63,316 bases of DNA from positions 1 to 63,316 of the forward strand of contig JARGFH010000016.1 in assembly GCA_029210695.1 (NCBI GenBank), read 5' to 3'. Positions 15,367-23,544 of this stretch are shown one piece after another. The position numbers and the translations under genes were made by a program. Every line of letters starts with the position of its first letter. Position 1 is the stretch's first letter. The notes beneath the pieces were generated by a model, which was given only the letters and a program-made list of their open reading frames with translations, searched no databases and was not told the origin of the DNA. The DNA is from Acidimicrobiia bacterium (GTDB lineage Bacteria; Actinomycetota; Acidimicrobiia; Spongiisociales; JAHEDJ01).

Positions 15367-15459
15367 AACGGGCCTCCCTTCTCGAGGCGGACATTGACAC
15401 CCCGAAGTATCGGGGAACCGTCAACGGGGAGCGGAGGCCCGCTCCCTCATCGCATCACA

Positions 15460-15792
15460 TCACGAGCGGTCGGATTTGCGCTGAATCGCCCTCGCCGTTT
15501 CCGCGGTCCTTGCCCTGAGATCGGTGAGCTGATTGTTGGCGGAGAGCACATCCGCAGCCTCGACGTCGTGTCCGTTGGCCGGATGGATCAGCAGGTCGGA
15601 CAGGCTACCCATGCCGCCGAAAGCCGTCAGCAGGTGATCAACTCCGTATTGATCTCCGGCTCTGATCCGCTCTACGTCTCGCTCGACCCATTGAGCCCAC
15701 ACGTCTTCGCCAAACGATCGAAGCAACCCGGCCAGCTCAGTCGCAGCTTCGATGAGTTGGTCGGGTGAGCCGGCGGCCTTTGAATCGTTCAT
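15460..15792 (-). CDS. Small hypothetical protein
   Basis: A 110-residue protein starting at MNDSKAAG. The recognisable core is LIEAATELAGLLRSFGEDVWAQWVERDVERIRAGD followed by GVDHLLTAFGGMGSLSDLLIHPANGH. It resembles short uncharacterised proteins (DUF6966-like) found in many bacteria, usually of about 100 residues. It looks soluble and helical, with no signal or membrane segment. The frame is open further upstream (to 15867), but that stretch is Arg-rich and overlaps the terC-like gene. It ends 10 bases from the IS110-type right repeat. Confidence 0.6.
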   Translation of the reverse strand: MNDSKAAGSPDQLIEAATELAGLLRSFGEDVWAQWVERDVERIRAGDQYGVDHLLTAFGGMGSLSDLLIHPANGHDVEAADVLSANNQLTDLRARTAETARAIQRKSDRS

Positions 15793-15856
15793 TTCTTCAT
15801 GATGGCGTCTCCGCCGGGGCATGTCTCGCCTCCGGTTGGACACCTGTGGCTCGCCG

Positions 15857-16801
15857 TCATCCCTCATGGCCTTCGTGGGTCACCGTTTCGACCGGGAGAA
15901 AGCGCTTGGCGCGCCTCATGCTGAACACGATGGCGGCAACCAGCATGGTCACGATGATCGCCAATGACAGATAGGTGTTCATGTGAAACCAGTGCGAGAT
16001 CGCCATCTTGATGCCGACAAAGATCAAGATTCCGCCGAGCGCGTGCGACAGGAAGTGGAAACGGTCCTTGGCGTTGGCCAGCAGGAAGTACATAGCCCGC
16101 AGGCCGAGGATGGCGAACGCGTTCGAGGCGAACACCAGGTAGGGCTCATTGGAGACGGCCAGGATGGCGGGGACCGAGTCGACGGCGAAAATGACGTCGG
16201 TGATCTCGACCACGAACAAAGCGGACAGCAACGGAGTGGCAGCTCGCCTCCCGTTGAGTCTGGTGAAAAACTTCTGTCCGTCGAGCTGGTCGGTGACGGG
16301 CATGATCTTGTGCAACAACCCGAGGCCGCGAGTGGCTTCTTTGGCGCCCTCGTCGGCCCGATGGCGAATGACCTTTACGCCGGTGTAGACGAGGAATACC
16401 CCGAATACGAGCAACAGCCACCAGAACCGGCTGATGAGAGCGGTCCCCAACAGGATGAAGATCGCTCGCAGAGCGAGAGCTCCAAAAATGCCCCAGAAGA
16501 GAACCCGATGTTGATATCTCAAGGGGATCGCCAGGGTGGAGAACAACATCGACCAGACAAAGACATTGTCGACACTGAGGGACTTTTCGATCAAGTACCC
16601 ACTGATGTACTCACCAAAGGCGTCGTAGCCGAAGGTGACGGCAATGAAGACCGAGAACGCCAGCCCGCATGCCACCCACACAAGCGACTCGTACAGCGCC
16701 TCTTTGGGAGAGGGGGCGTGTGCGTCACGGTGCCGGTACAGATCTATCGCCAGCAGAGCGACGATGATCACGAGCAGGGCGGACCAGGCCCACGCGGGCA
16801 C
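15857..16801 (-). CDS. TerC/Alx-family membrane protein
   Basis: A polytopic protein with the conserved TerC core: YLIEKSLSVDNVFVWSMLFS, QHRVLFWGIFGALALRAIFI, ALFVVEITDVIFAVDSVPAI and GLRAMYFLLA. The acidic residues in EKSLSVDN and EITDVIFAVDS are thought to bind metal; Alx-type relatives are tied to manganese export and TerC to tellurite resistance. The first in-frame ATG (16939) adds a non-homologous hydrophilic leader. A GTG at 16801, just before PAWAWSALL, gives the usual family N-terminus but has no clear ribosome site, so the start is uncertain. Confidence 0.85.
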   Translation of the reverse strand: MPAWAWSALLVIIVALLAIDLYRHRDAHAPSPKEALYESLVWVACGLAFSVFIAVTFGYDAFGEYISGYLIEKSLSVDNVFVWSMLFSTLAIPLRYQHRVLFWGIFGALALRAIFILLGTALISRFWWLLLVFGVFLVYTGVKVIRHRADEGAKEATRGLGLLHKIMPVTDQLDGQKFFTRLNGRRAATPLLSALFVVEITDVIFAVDSVPAILAVSNEPYLVFASNAFAILGLRAMYFLLANAKDRFHFLSHALGGILIFVGIKMAISHWFHMNTYLSLAIIVTMLVAAIVFSMRRAKRFLPVETVTHEGHEG

Positions 16802-17077
16802 ATCGAGATCGACAAAACTCGAACGGTCGCCTTCAGCCGCGGCCAGTATCAATTGAGCATCCTTTCGACTATCACCAGACGGACAGTCGAAGGTCTCGCT
16901 CTCACCGGGACGGGTGAGCCGGGGAACCGGGCAGCGCACTGCCGGACTGACGGCCGATCCCGGGGGCTACTCGCCCTCGACGACCGTATTCTGGCCTGCG
17001 TAACAGACCGCCGCAAGGCCGTCCTTCACCGCGGCAGCGTCGTCTCGCGCCTAGAAGCCGTGCTCTATGCTCGGCCC

Positions 17078-18052
17078 ATGGAGAAAGTGGTTGACCGTCT
17101 CCGCAGGTGGAACGATTCGGCGGTGCGGTATCACACCCGGCTCGTGTTGGACGGGGCTGAGCCGGACACCGCCGAGATGCGGACCAGGGCCGACGAGGTA
17201 CGCGCGAGTCCAGACTGCGGTGCGGTAATCGATGGCAGTTTTGTGGACCCACGCCACGCCTACCGCAAGTGGCAGGGCGCTCACTGGGCACTGGTGCAGC
17301 TAGCCGAACGGGGCCATCCCGGTGGAGACCCACGCCTCGAACAGGTACAGGAGGTCGTGTTCGCATGGATCCTGTCGCCGGCGTTTCTGAAACCGAACTG
17401 GACCCGGCACATCGAAGGACAGTCCGATCGGGTGCGACGTTGTGCCTCGATGGAGGGCAACGTTCTCTGGGCAAGCCTGCAGCTGGGCCTGATGGACGAG
17501 CGGTTGCAGGTGCTTGCGGATCGGCTCGGGACAATGCAATGGCCCGATGGGGGCTGGAATTGCGATGTGCGCCCTCAAGCGCGCCGGTCATCCTTCGTAG
17601 AGACCGTGCTGGGACTGCGGGGCCTGGCGGCTTGGGTGGAGGCGACAGGCGACAGGACCGCCAATGGCACGCTCGAAAGAGGTATCGAGCTTCTGTTGGA
17701 ACACCACCTGCTCTTTCACCGCAGTGGCGCCCTGATGGTACCCAACTGGGGGCCCCGACCCGACAAGATTGGATTCCCGATCCGTTTCTTCGATGTTCTT
17801 CTTGTTCTGGAGCTCATGGCCGACATCGGCTGCCTCGACGACCCGCGCTGCAATCGGGCCCTCGACCTACTCCTTTCCAAACGCACCGCGGACGGTGGAT
17901 TTCCGATGGAGGTGAGACGGGCCCGCACCGCAACCGAGATCTGTAGCAATTGCACGTTCGCCGAGTGGGGGCCCGGTGGGAAGACCCAGACAAACCCCTG
18001 GGTGACCATCCGCGCCCTTCGGGTGCTCGGAGCCACCGGCCGCCAGCAGTGA
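17078..18052 (+). CDS. Terpene-cyclase/prenyltransferase-fold (alpha-toroid) protein
   Basis: A 324-residue protein with repeats typical of the squalene-cyclase/prenyltransferase toroid: TMQWPDGGWNCDVRP (about 145-165) and KRTADGGFPME (about 275), the QW-like DGG(W/F) boxes. Helical repeats such as SFVETVLGLRGLAAW and TNPWVTIRALRVLGATG follow the fold. The DxDD acid motif of cyclases is not seen, so it is probably not a hopene cyclase. Single-domain proteins of this kind are often annotated as hypothetical. The frame is open far upstream, but that part lies opposite the terC-like gene; ATG at 17078 gives a sensible start. Confidence 0.7.
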   Translation: MEKVVDRLRRWNDSAVRYHTRLVLDGAEPDTAEMRTRADEVRASPDCGAVIDGSFVDPRHAYRKWQGAHWALVQLAERGHPGGDPRLEQVQEVVFAWILSPAFLKPNWTRHIEGQSDRVRRCASMEGNVLWASLQLGLMDERLQVLADRLGTMQWPDGGWNCDVRPQARRSSFVETVLGLRGLAAWVEATGDRTANGTLERGIELLLEHHLLFHRSGALMVPNWGPRPDKIGFPIRFFDVLLVLELMADIGCLDDPRCNRALDLLLSKRTADGGFPMEVRRARTATEICSNCTFAEWGPGGKTQTNPWVTIRALRVLGATGRQQ

Positions 18053-18132
18053 TCTGCCTCGTGCATTTGACGTCGTAGTAACCGGCCGCAGAGTCGGAGG
18101 GTGGGCCGAAAGAGGTGGCGATGCTTCTGGGG

Positions 18133-18954
18133 CTACGGCGCGCCGGGCGAATCCACCGGCAAGTCGAACCGAATGACTGCATAGGCCAGCAACGCCGAGC
18201 CACCGGCGGGGAGTTCGCCTGGAAGGCCATCGCGACGAAAGGCGCCGAGCCGCTCGGCGAAAAAGCCCTGCGCACGCTCATGGGAACGCTCGACAGCCTC
18301 CCCAACCACGGAACCTGCCTCGTCGAGTTGCCCGGCCCTGACTAGATATTCGATGAGGCTCAGCTCTGTCACGTGGCCAATCAGGGAGGTGGGATTGGGG
18401 AGGCCACCATCGAGGAGGCGCCGCATGGATTCGATCCACGGCAAGGCTGCACCCTCGATCGTTTCGACGATGTCGGCGGTGGCATCCGGTCGGATGGTGG
18501 AGTCCACCAGGTTCCACTCGAGCCACCGGGGAGGGTCGAGCAGATGCCCCAGATGACGTCGTGCCACTTCGTCCCCGGTCGCCAGGGGTTGCCCGATCTC
18601 CTTCCGCCACTTGCCGATCGTGCGGTCGCCGAGGTGGATTTGAACCCAGAGGCCGACGAGTTCTCCCGCTACGTTCAGCCGGTTTGACACGAACTCCACC
18701 CTGGCGGAGATGTCACCATCCCGACGGCTCAAGTGAGGCCCGCTCCTGGCGTAGCGCCAACCCGATCCGGAGAAATGGCCTGCTACCGCGTCGACCACCG
18801 ACATGAACACGGCTCTCGGGGTCTCGACCCCGGGCCGACGGGGCGCAAACCGGCCGATGGCCTTGTCCTGGGCGATCTGCCGGATCAGCTCGTCGGTCGT
18901 CTCCGCCGTCCGGCGACCAGCGTTACCCGGTTTGCGCTTTCCCGGCCATGGCAT
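18133..18954 (-). CDS. Hypothetical protein with a DUF4304-like N-terminal region
   Basis: A 273-residue soluble protein. Residues 30-115 read as a DUF4304-like alpha/beta domain (VVDAVAGHFSGSGWRYARSGPHLSRRDGD, then FVSNRLNVAGELVGLWVQIHLGD). The C-terminal half is helical (LSLIEYLVRAGQLDEAGSVVGEAVERSHERAQGFF), like immunity or scaffold proteins. The start at MPWPGKRK is preceded closely by GGGAG. The function is unknown. It is divergent from the transaldolase-like gene. Confidence 0.55.
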   Translation of the reverse strand: MPWPGKRKPGNAGRRTAETTDELIRQIAQDKAIGRFAPRRPGVETPRAVFMSVVDAVAGHFSGSGWRYARSGPHLSRRDGDISARVEFVSNRLNVAGELVGLWVQIHLGDRTIGKWRKEIGQPLATGDEVARRHLGHLLDPPRWLEWNLVDSTIRPDATADIVETIEGAALPWIESMRRLLDGGLPNPTSLIGHVTELSLIEYLVRAGQLDEAGSVVGEAVERSHERAQGFFAERLGAFRRDGLPGELPAGGSALLAYAVIRFDLPVDSPGAP

Positions 18955-19113
18955 CTCCCAAGCATAGGAAACGCGCCGGATTCCGACGGTCGCCCTGTCG
19001 AGGCACGGTCGTTTAGCTCTCGCGACCGGAGGCAGTCGTAGCGTTCCACGGAGCATCGCCTGACAGGTCGCTTCGATACGCGGTTGGACCTATTCTGTTG
19101 CGAGGGAGGAATC

Positions 19114-20208
19114 GTGACTTTCCAGACAGAATTCAAGAGCCCGCTGCATCAGACCGTCTCTACGACGAAGACCGACTTCTGGAACGACTCCTGTTCGATC
19201 TCCGAACTCACCTACGCGATCGAGCACGGGGCAGTAGGTGCGACGAGCAACCCGACGATCGTCGAGCAGGTGCTCCGGCTGGAACGGGACCTTTGGAACG
19301 ACCGAATCCACCACGTGATTGCCGAGAATCCTTCGTGGACCGATGAAGACGTGATGTGGAAGATCTTCGAGGAGATCGGCGTCAAAGGCGCCGAACTGCT
19401 CCTTCCGGTTTTCGAATGGGAAGAAGGCAAGAAGGGCCGATTGTCGATTCAGACCAATCCGTCCAACTATCGGAACGTCGATCGAATGGTCGAACAGGCA
19501 GTTCACTTCGCCTCGCTTGCCCCCAATGTCCAGGTGAAGCTGCCGGTGACGAGCCAGGGTATCGTCGCGATCGAGGAAGCGACCTACCGGGGCGTGAACG
19601 TCAATGCGACGGTCAGTTTCACGGTACCGCAGGCAATCGCGGTCGGTGAAGCTGTGGATCGGGGCCTGGCGCGTCGCCAAGCAGAGGGTCTGCCCACAAA
19701 CGACATGACTCCCGTGTGCACGATCATGGTGGGACGAACCGACGACTGGATGCAGGTCGTGACCAAGCGGGACGGCATCATCGTGAACCCTTCGTATCTT
19801 CCCTGGGCAGGGGTGGCGGTCTTCAAAAAGGCCTACGGCATCTTCCAGCAGCGCGGGTTTGGGGCCCGGTTGCTGGCCGCCGCCTACCGGCACCACCTGC
19901 ACTGGTCCGAGTTCATAGGAGCCGATGCAATTCTGACGATTCCTTCGGGATGGCAAAAGCTGTTCAACGCTTCGCAGGTCGAAGTTCGTGAGCGGATGCA
20001 GATACCCGTGGATCCGAAGATCGTTGCCGAACTGAGCGATCGGATCCCGGACTTCCGCAGGGCATACGAGCCGGATGGCATGACCGAGATCGAATTCGAC
20101 ACTTATGGAGCCACGGTCAGAACACTGCGCGGCTTCATCGCTTCGTACCACGAGTTGATCAGAGTGATTCGTGAGGACTACATGCTCCCGAATCCGGATG
20201 TGAAGTAG
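19114..20208 (+). CDS. Transaldolase-family protein
   Basis: A 364-residue TIM-barrel protein with transaldolase signatures: GAVGATSNPTIVEQ (family GxTSNPTI), GRLSIQTNP, and VKLPVTSQGIVAIEEATYRGVNVNATVSF, whose Lys is in the Schiff-base position of transaldolases (KxP.T..G). It differs from classical TalA/TalB in the residues after the Lys, and a region with WMQVVTKRDGIIVNPSYLPW is unusual. It may act on another sugar-type substrate. The start is GTG at 19114, set by GAGGGAGGA six bases upstream. A terminator follows, so it is monocistronic. It borders the catabolic territory. Confidence 0.75.
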   Translation: MTFQTEFKSPLHQTVSTTKTDFWNDSCSISELTYAIEHGAVGATSNPTIVEQVLRLERDLWNDRIHHVIAENPSWTDEDVMWKIFEEIGVKGAELLLPVFEWEEGKKGRLSIQTNPSNYRNVDRMVEQAVHFASLAPNVQVKLPVTSQGIVAIEEATYRGVNVNATVSFTVPQAIAVGEAVDRGLARRQAEGLPTNDMTPVCTIMVGRTDDWMQVVTKRDGIIVNPSYLPWAGVAVFKKAYGIFQQRGFGARLLAAAYRHHLHWSEFIGADAILTIPSGWQKLFNASQVEVRERMQIPVDPKIVAELSDRIPDFRRAYEPDGMTEIEFDTYGATVRTLRGFIASYHELIRVIREDYMLPNPDVK

Positions 20209-20222
20209 ACCCGGGAGGCCGG

Positions 20223-20251
20223 CGCCGATCCCAGCAGGCGGATCGGCGTTT
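20223..20251 (+). terminator. Terminator after the transaldolase-like gene
   Basis: CGCCGATCC pairs with GGATCGGCG across an 8-base loop, followed by TTT, 14 bases beyond the stop codon. Confidence 0.75.
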
Positions 20252-20333
20252 CGAAGTCTCGGTGCAGCCGCGATCGAGCACGAACCGCCGCGAAAAGACC
20301 TGGTTCCGGCAAGCCAAACCAACTTCACGTCGT

Positions 20334-20347
20334 TGCAATCGATTGCC
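20334..20347. promoter_or_regulatory. LacI-type operator (site A)
   Basis: TGCAATCGATTGCC contains the perfect 12-bp palindrome GCAATCGATTGC with the central CG typical of LacI/GalR operators. It lies 48 bases upstream of the alpha/beta hydrolase start and matches six other sites in the window. Confidence 0.75.
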
Positions 20348-20395
20348 GGACTAGCCTCTCGATGGCAGATTCACCAAGCCCGGAGGAACGCCCGC

Positions 20396-21550
20396 ATGAC
20401 AAACGAGCTCGGCTTCGCCCCGTCGGAAGACCCATTCGTCGTCCAGCACGGCGGCTTCTACCGGCGCTGGCTATCGATGATCGACGACCTCGACGAGTTG
20501 CAGACCACGGTGGCAACGCTCAAAGGCACCACCCAGGATCTCTGGGTACCGGTGTGGCGGGAGGCCGGCCTCAGACACGAACAAGAGGGCGACCGGCAGG
20601 AACTCCTCGGTGACTACCAACGAGCGCGCAAGGAGTTCCTCCAGGCCAAGACCTACTACGCGATCGGGAGGTTTCCCGCAGAGATAACAGACGTCAAACG
20701 AACAATCAGCGATGACTGTGCCCGCGCATATCGCAAGGCCTGTGCCCATCTCGACCCGCCACTCGAGGTAGTGGAGGTGCCCCATCAGGGCGCGACAATC
20801 CGATCGCACTTTCGGGCTCCCGCCGAAGCCTCCGGCAACCAGCCGGTGCCGGCCGTGCTAATCATGTGTGGAGCAGACGTATTCAAGGAGGACCGCGGCT
20901 GGGCCGGCGACATGGCTCTCGACCAGGGCATGGCCTCACTGGTTATGGATGCGCCGGGAACCGGCGAGAACCCCTTCCCGTGGGCCCCCGAGTCGGTGTC
21001 TGCCTGGGAAGCAGCGCTGGACTGGCTGGCGGATCGGCCCGAAGTGGACGCAGATCGCATCGGGGCCTTCGGTATCTCACGCGGCGGATATTCGGTGATG
21101 CAGTTGGCCGGAGTTGCACCAACCAAGGTCAAAGCCGTGGCGGCCAACGCTGGTCACCCTTTCGGGTATCGCATGAGCGACGAGGAACTTGATGTGTTCG
21201 TCGACCACGCCAATCAGCGTGCTTCATGGCAATTCGGTGAGCCCGGGGGTCCCGGATTCTTCCCCTCCACCTCGCGCGAAGAAGAACGGGAGAAGTTCGC
21301 CACATGGGCCCTGTCGGAGCAAGGCATCCTCGAGAACATAACTATGCCCGTGCTCATGATCAACGGCAAGCATGATCACCTGGCGCCGATCGGCAACATC
21401 TACTTCATGTTCGAGAACGGCCCCGTGACGGGCAAGGAGGCTCGCATCTACGCTGACGCCGGCCACTGCGCCTTCAAGTACTTCGACGATTGGGCGCCGG
21501 CCACCTTCCGGTGGCTGGCCGACAAGCTCGGGGGCGGGCAGCCTTCTTGA
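20396..21550 (+). CDS. Alpha/beta hydrolase, FrsA / dihydropseudooxynicotine-hydrolase-like
   Basis: A 384-residue protein. The N-terminal ~130 residues are a helical cap (YYAIGRFPAEITDVKRT). A hydrolase core follows with the nucleophile elbow GISRGGYS (Ser about residue 223), an Asp in INGKHDHLAP and a His in DAGHCAFKYF. This arrangement is found in enzymes that break C-C bonds in 1,3-diketone-like substrates, such as dihydropseudooxynicotine hydrolase. The substrate here is unknown; the LacI-type operator upstream ties it to the cluster. The start is supported by CGGAGGA eight bases before the ATG. Confidence 0.8.
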   Translation: MTNELGFAPSEDPFVVQHGGFYRRWLSMIDDLDELQTTVATLKGTTQDLWVPVWREAGLRHEQEGDRQELLGDYQRARKEFLQAKTYYAIGRFPAEITDVKRTISDDCARAYRKACAHLDPPLEVVEVPHQGATIRSHFRAPAEASGNQPVPAVLIMCGADVFKEDRGWAGDMALDQGMASLVMDAPGTGENPFPWAPESVSAWEAALDWLADRPEVDADRIGAFGISRGGYSVMQLAGVAPTKVKAVAANAGHPFGYRMSDEELDVFVDHANQRASWQFGEPGGPGFFPSTSREEEREKFATWALSEQGILENITMPVLMINGKHDHLAPIGNIYFMFENGPVTGKEARIYADAGHCAFKYFDDWAPATFRWLADKLGGGQPS

Positions 21551-21671
21551 CATCGCCGCCGATAGCACCGTCATCGGTGCGTCTATTGGCGCAACCGCTT
21601 TGATGGCCGGTGTGGTGCTGGTCGTCTCCGGCGTCGCGCTGACCGCCGGTCAGTCACCCGTCTTCCGTTAA
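21549..21671 (+). pseudogene. Possible relic of the last helices of a DMT (EamA) transporter
   Basis: In the frame that overlaps the hydrolase stop, 40 codons to a TAA read STVIGASIGATALMAGVVLVV followed by a short hydrophobic segment. This looks like the final membrane helix of EamA-family transporters. There is no body or start, and the stop touches the end of the opposing LLM gene. It may be coincidence. Confidence 0.3.
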
Positions 21672-22528
21672 TCAGCCAACACTTCTGCAACAGACGGCGG
21701 CAATGAGGAATCCGGCGGAGGACTGAAACTGATCAGGATGTGGTCGGCACCTGCCGCCCGGTAGGCCGCCACGCGCTCAACCGTTTCAGAAAGGTCGCCG
21801 GAGAATCTGAACTGCACCGACACTTCGATCTCGCCCGGGTCGCGCCCGATCTCCGCGCACGATTCGACGAGCAAGGCTTTCCGGTTCCGGAAGAGGTCCA
21901 GATCGTTGGTGTAGTCGGGGAAATTCCATTGGTCGGCCCATTTGGCCGCCAGCGGGATGGTCCGGCGGGGGCCTGTCCCCCCTATCACAAAGGGCGGGCG
22001 CGGGGTTTGGATCGGTTTGGGCTCGAAGACCGCCCCGGTGATCGTTCGATAGGTTCCCTCGAAACTGAACACCTCCTCGGTCATCAGGCCATGCAGAATC
22101 GCGAACGTTTCGTCGAGCAGTTCGAAGCGCTCCGATATTGGAGGGAGGTCAATTCCAAACGCCCGATGCTCCCCTTCGTGCCAACCGGCGCCCACGCCGA
22201 TCTCGACCCTGCCGCCGGACATGCGGTCCAGGGTCACCGCTTGCTTGGCGAGAACTGCTGGATGGCGGAACGTATTGGCGCTCAACATCGCTCCGAAGCG
22301 AATTCGCTGTGTGACCGCCGCCAATCCGCCGAAAAGGGTCCACGAGTCCATGATCGGTGAAGCCGGGTCAGATTTGGGCGGATGCAGATGATCGTTGAGC
22401 CACACTGCGTCCCAGAATCCGCCCTGATCCGCTTCGACCCAGACGTCACGGAGCTGCGCCCAATCTGCATCCTGCGACCAGACTTTGAACGAGTACCGCA
22501 CCCTAGGACCCGCTTCCTCACGTTCCAT
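21668..22528 (-). CDS. LLM-class flavin/F420-dependent oxidoreductase
   Basis: A 286-residue luciferase-like monooxygenase fold. Motifs: DAVWLNDHLHPP, SANTFRHPAVLAKQAVTLDRMSGGRVEIGVGAGWHEGEHRAFGI, and FVIGGTGPRRTIPLAAKWADQWNFP. In actinobacteria such proteins use FMNH2 or F420; the cofactor cannot be told from sequence here. The frame continues upstream, but MEREEAGPRVRYSFKVWS at 22528 is the natural N-terminus, 14 bases after the preceding hydrolase gene. It probably forms an operon with that gene and perhaps with the Gfo/Idh/MocA dehydrogenase. Confidence 0.82.
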   Translation of the reverse strand: MEREEAGPRVRYSFKVWSQDADWAQLRDVWVEADQGGFWDAVWLNDHLHPPKSDPASPIMDSWTLFGGLAAVTQRIRFGAMLSANTFRHPAVLAKQAVTLDRMSGGRVEIGVGAGWHEGEHRAFGIDLPPISERFELLDETFAILHGLMTEEVFSFEGTYRTITGAVFEPKPIQTPRPPFVIGGTGPRRTIPLAAKWADQWNFPDYTNDLDLFRNRKALLVESCAEIGRDPGEIEVSVQFRFSGDLSETVERVAAYRAAGADHILISFSPPPDSSLPPSVAEVLAD

Positions 22529-22542
22529 CGGACGGATTCCCG

Positions 22543-23439
22543 CTACTTCAGGTACCGATCCAGGTAGCCCAGCACATGGGTAATGGCTTCGTGCTGGACG
22601 TCGTTGACTTCGTAATCGCCGCCGGCGCCGCGCTTTGGATAGACGTAGCCATGGAGGTCGTGGTCGTACGAAACCCAATCGACCTCTTTGCCGGCCTCGA
22701 CAAGCAGGTCGTAGTTGAGACGGAATATCCCTTGCAGTTCGTCCGTCTCACGCCCCATCACAAGAATGGGGGTTTGGATACCTGAGATCCGCTCCATAGC
22801 AAGTGGATAATCGATCCTGCGACGTACCTTCTCGACCTCCGTCATCATCATCGACTCAATGTTCCGCAGCTGCGTGTCCTCATTGACGAACGCCGTGTCG
22901 TCGGGAGTCAGGGCCAGATACTCATGCGACGCGGGCTCGCTGGCGACGGCCACCGCCGCTCCGTGGTACTCGGAAGCGAGCTTCATCACCATCTCGCCCC
23001 CATGGCTCATGCCGATCAGCCCCACCCGGTCCGGGTCGACATAGGGAAGAGTCTTGACGTATTCGATGATGGCGATCTCGTCCTCATATTCGAGCGGTGA
23101 GCGATTGAACAGCTCCCGACCCTGCCGCATGTCGCGAATCAGTGGTCCACCGTTGTGGTAGCCGAGCTCGACTTCAGTCCGATACCGCAGCCACGCGCAG
23201 GCGTAACCGGCCTCAACCAGCCGATCCATGATGTAGCCCCGGTTGGCTATTGCGTCGCGGATCCAAGGCATCCCCTCTCCACCGTTGCCGGATGCCAGTA
23301 GAACGACGGGAAATGGTCCATCGCCGTCGGGCCTTCGCATGCCGATCGGCGCATAGAGGCCGTCCCAGACCTCGATGTACATCAGATCGCATTCGGCGCC
23401 GGCGATCGTCTCGGTTACAACCACGCGTTCAGAATCCAC
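22543..23439 (-). CDS. Alpha/beta hydrolase (dienelactone hydrolase / prolyl-oligopeptidase type)
   Basis: A 298-residue protein. The nucleophile elbow is GMSHGGEM (Ser about 143). An acidic residue is likely in the MGRETDELQG stretch, and the final His in DHDLHGYVYP. The early segment PFPVVLLASGNGGEG gives the oxyanion-hole strand. The family cleaves esters, lactones or peptides. The start is GTG, set by AGAAGGAGAA upstream. It sits between the MocA-type dehydrogenase and the LLM enzyme on the same strand, so a lactone produced by sugar oxidation is one possible substrate; this is inference. Confidence 0.75.
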   Translation of the reverse strand: MDSERVVVTETIAGAECDLMYIEVWDGLYAPIGMRRPDGDGPFPVVLLASGNGGEGMPWIRDAIANRGYIMDRLVEAGYACAWLRYRTEVELGYHNGGPLIRDMRQGRELFNRSPLEYEDEIAIIEYVKTLPYVDPDRVGLIGMSHGGEMVMKLASEYHGAAVAVASEPASHEYLALTPDDTAFVNEDTQLRNIESMMMTEVEKVRRRIDYPLAMERISGIQTPILVMGRETDELQGIFRLNYDLLVEAGKEVDWVSYDHDLHGYVYPKRGAGGDYEVNDVQHEAITHVLGYLDRYLK

Positions 23440-23544
23440 CAGATTCTCCTTCTTGCCTATCGACTACCGGGACGCCATGAGACTCCCGGTCGGGCTTTGC
23501 GAGCTTACCGGCGAGGACAGATCCGAGCACCCGCCCCGGCCCAA

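Larger units (their letters stand above)
14021..15450 (-). mobile_element. IS110/IS1111-type insertion sequence, about 1430 bp
   Basis: A DEDD recombinase gene is enclosed by near-terminal inverted repeats. ATGAGGGAGTGGGCC at the left matches the reverse complement of GGCCCGCTCCCTCAT at the right, with one mismatch in 15. The total size fits the family. No target duplication is seen, as expected for IS110. Subterminal inverted repeats point to the IS1111 subgroup. The exact outer ends are not defined by sequence alone. Confidence 0.8.

Noticed and set aside
15983-17077. Long plus-strand open frame in front of the terpene-cyclase-fold gene
   Set aside because: It lies antisense to the well-supported TerC-like gene; the homologous protein starts at 17078.
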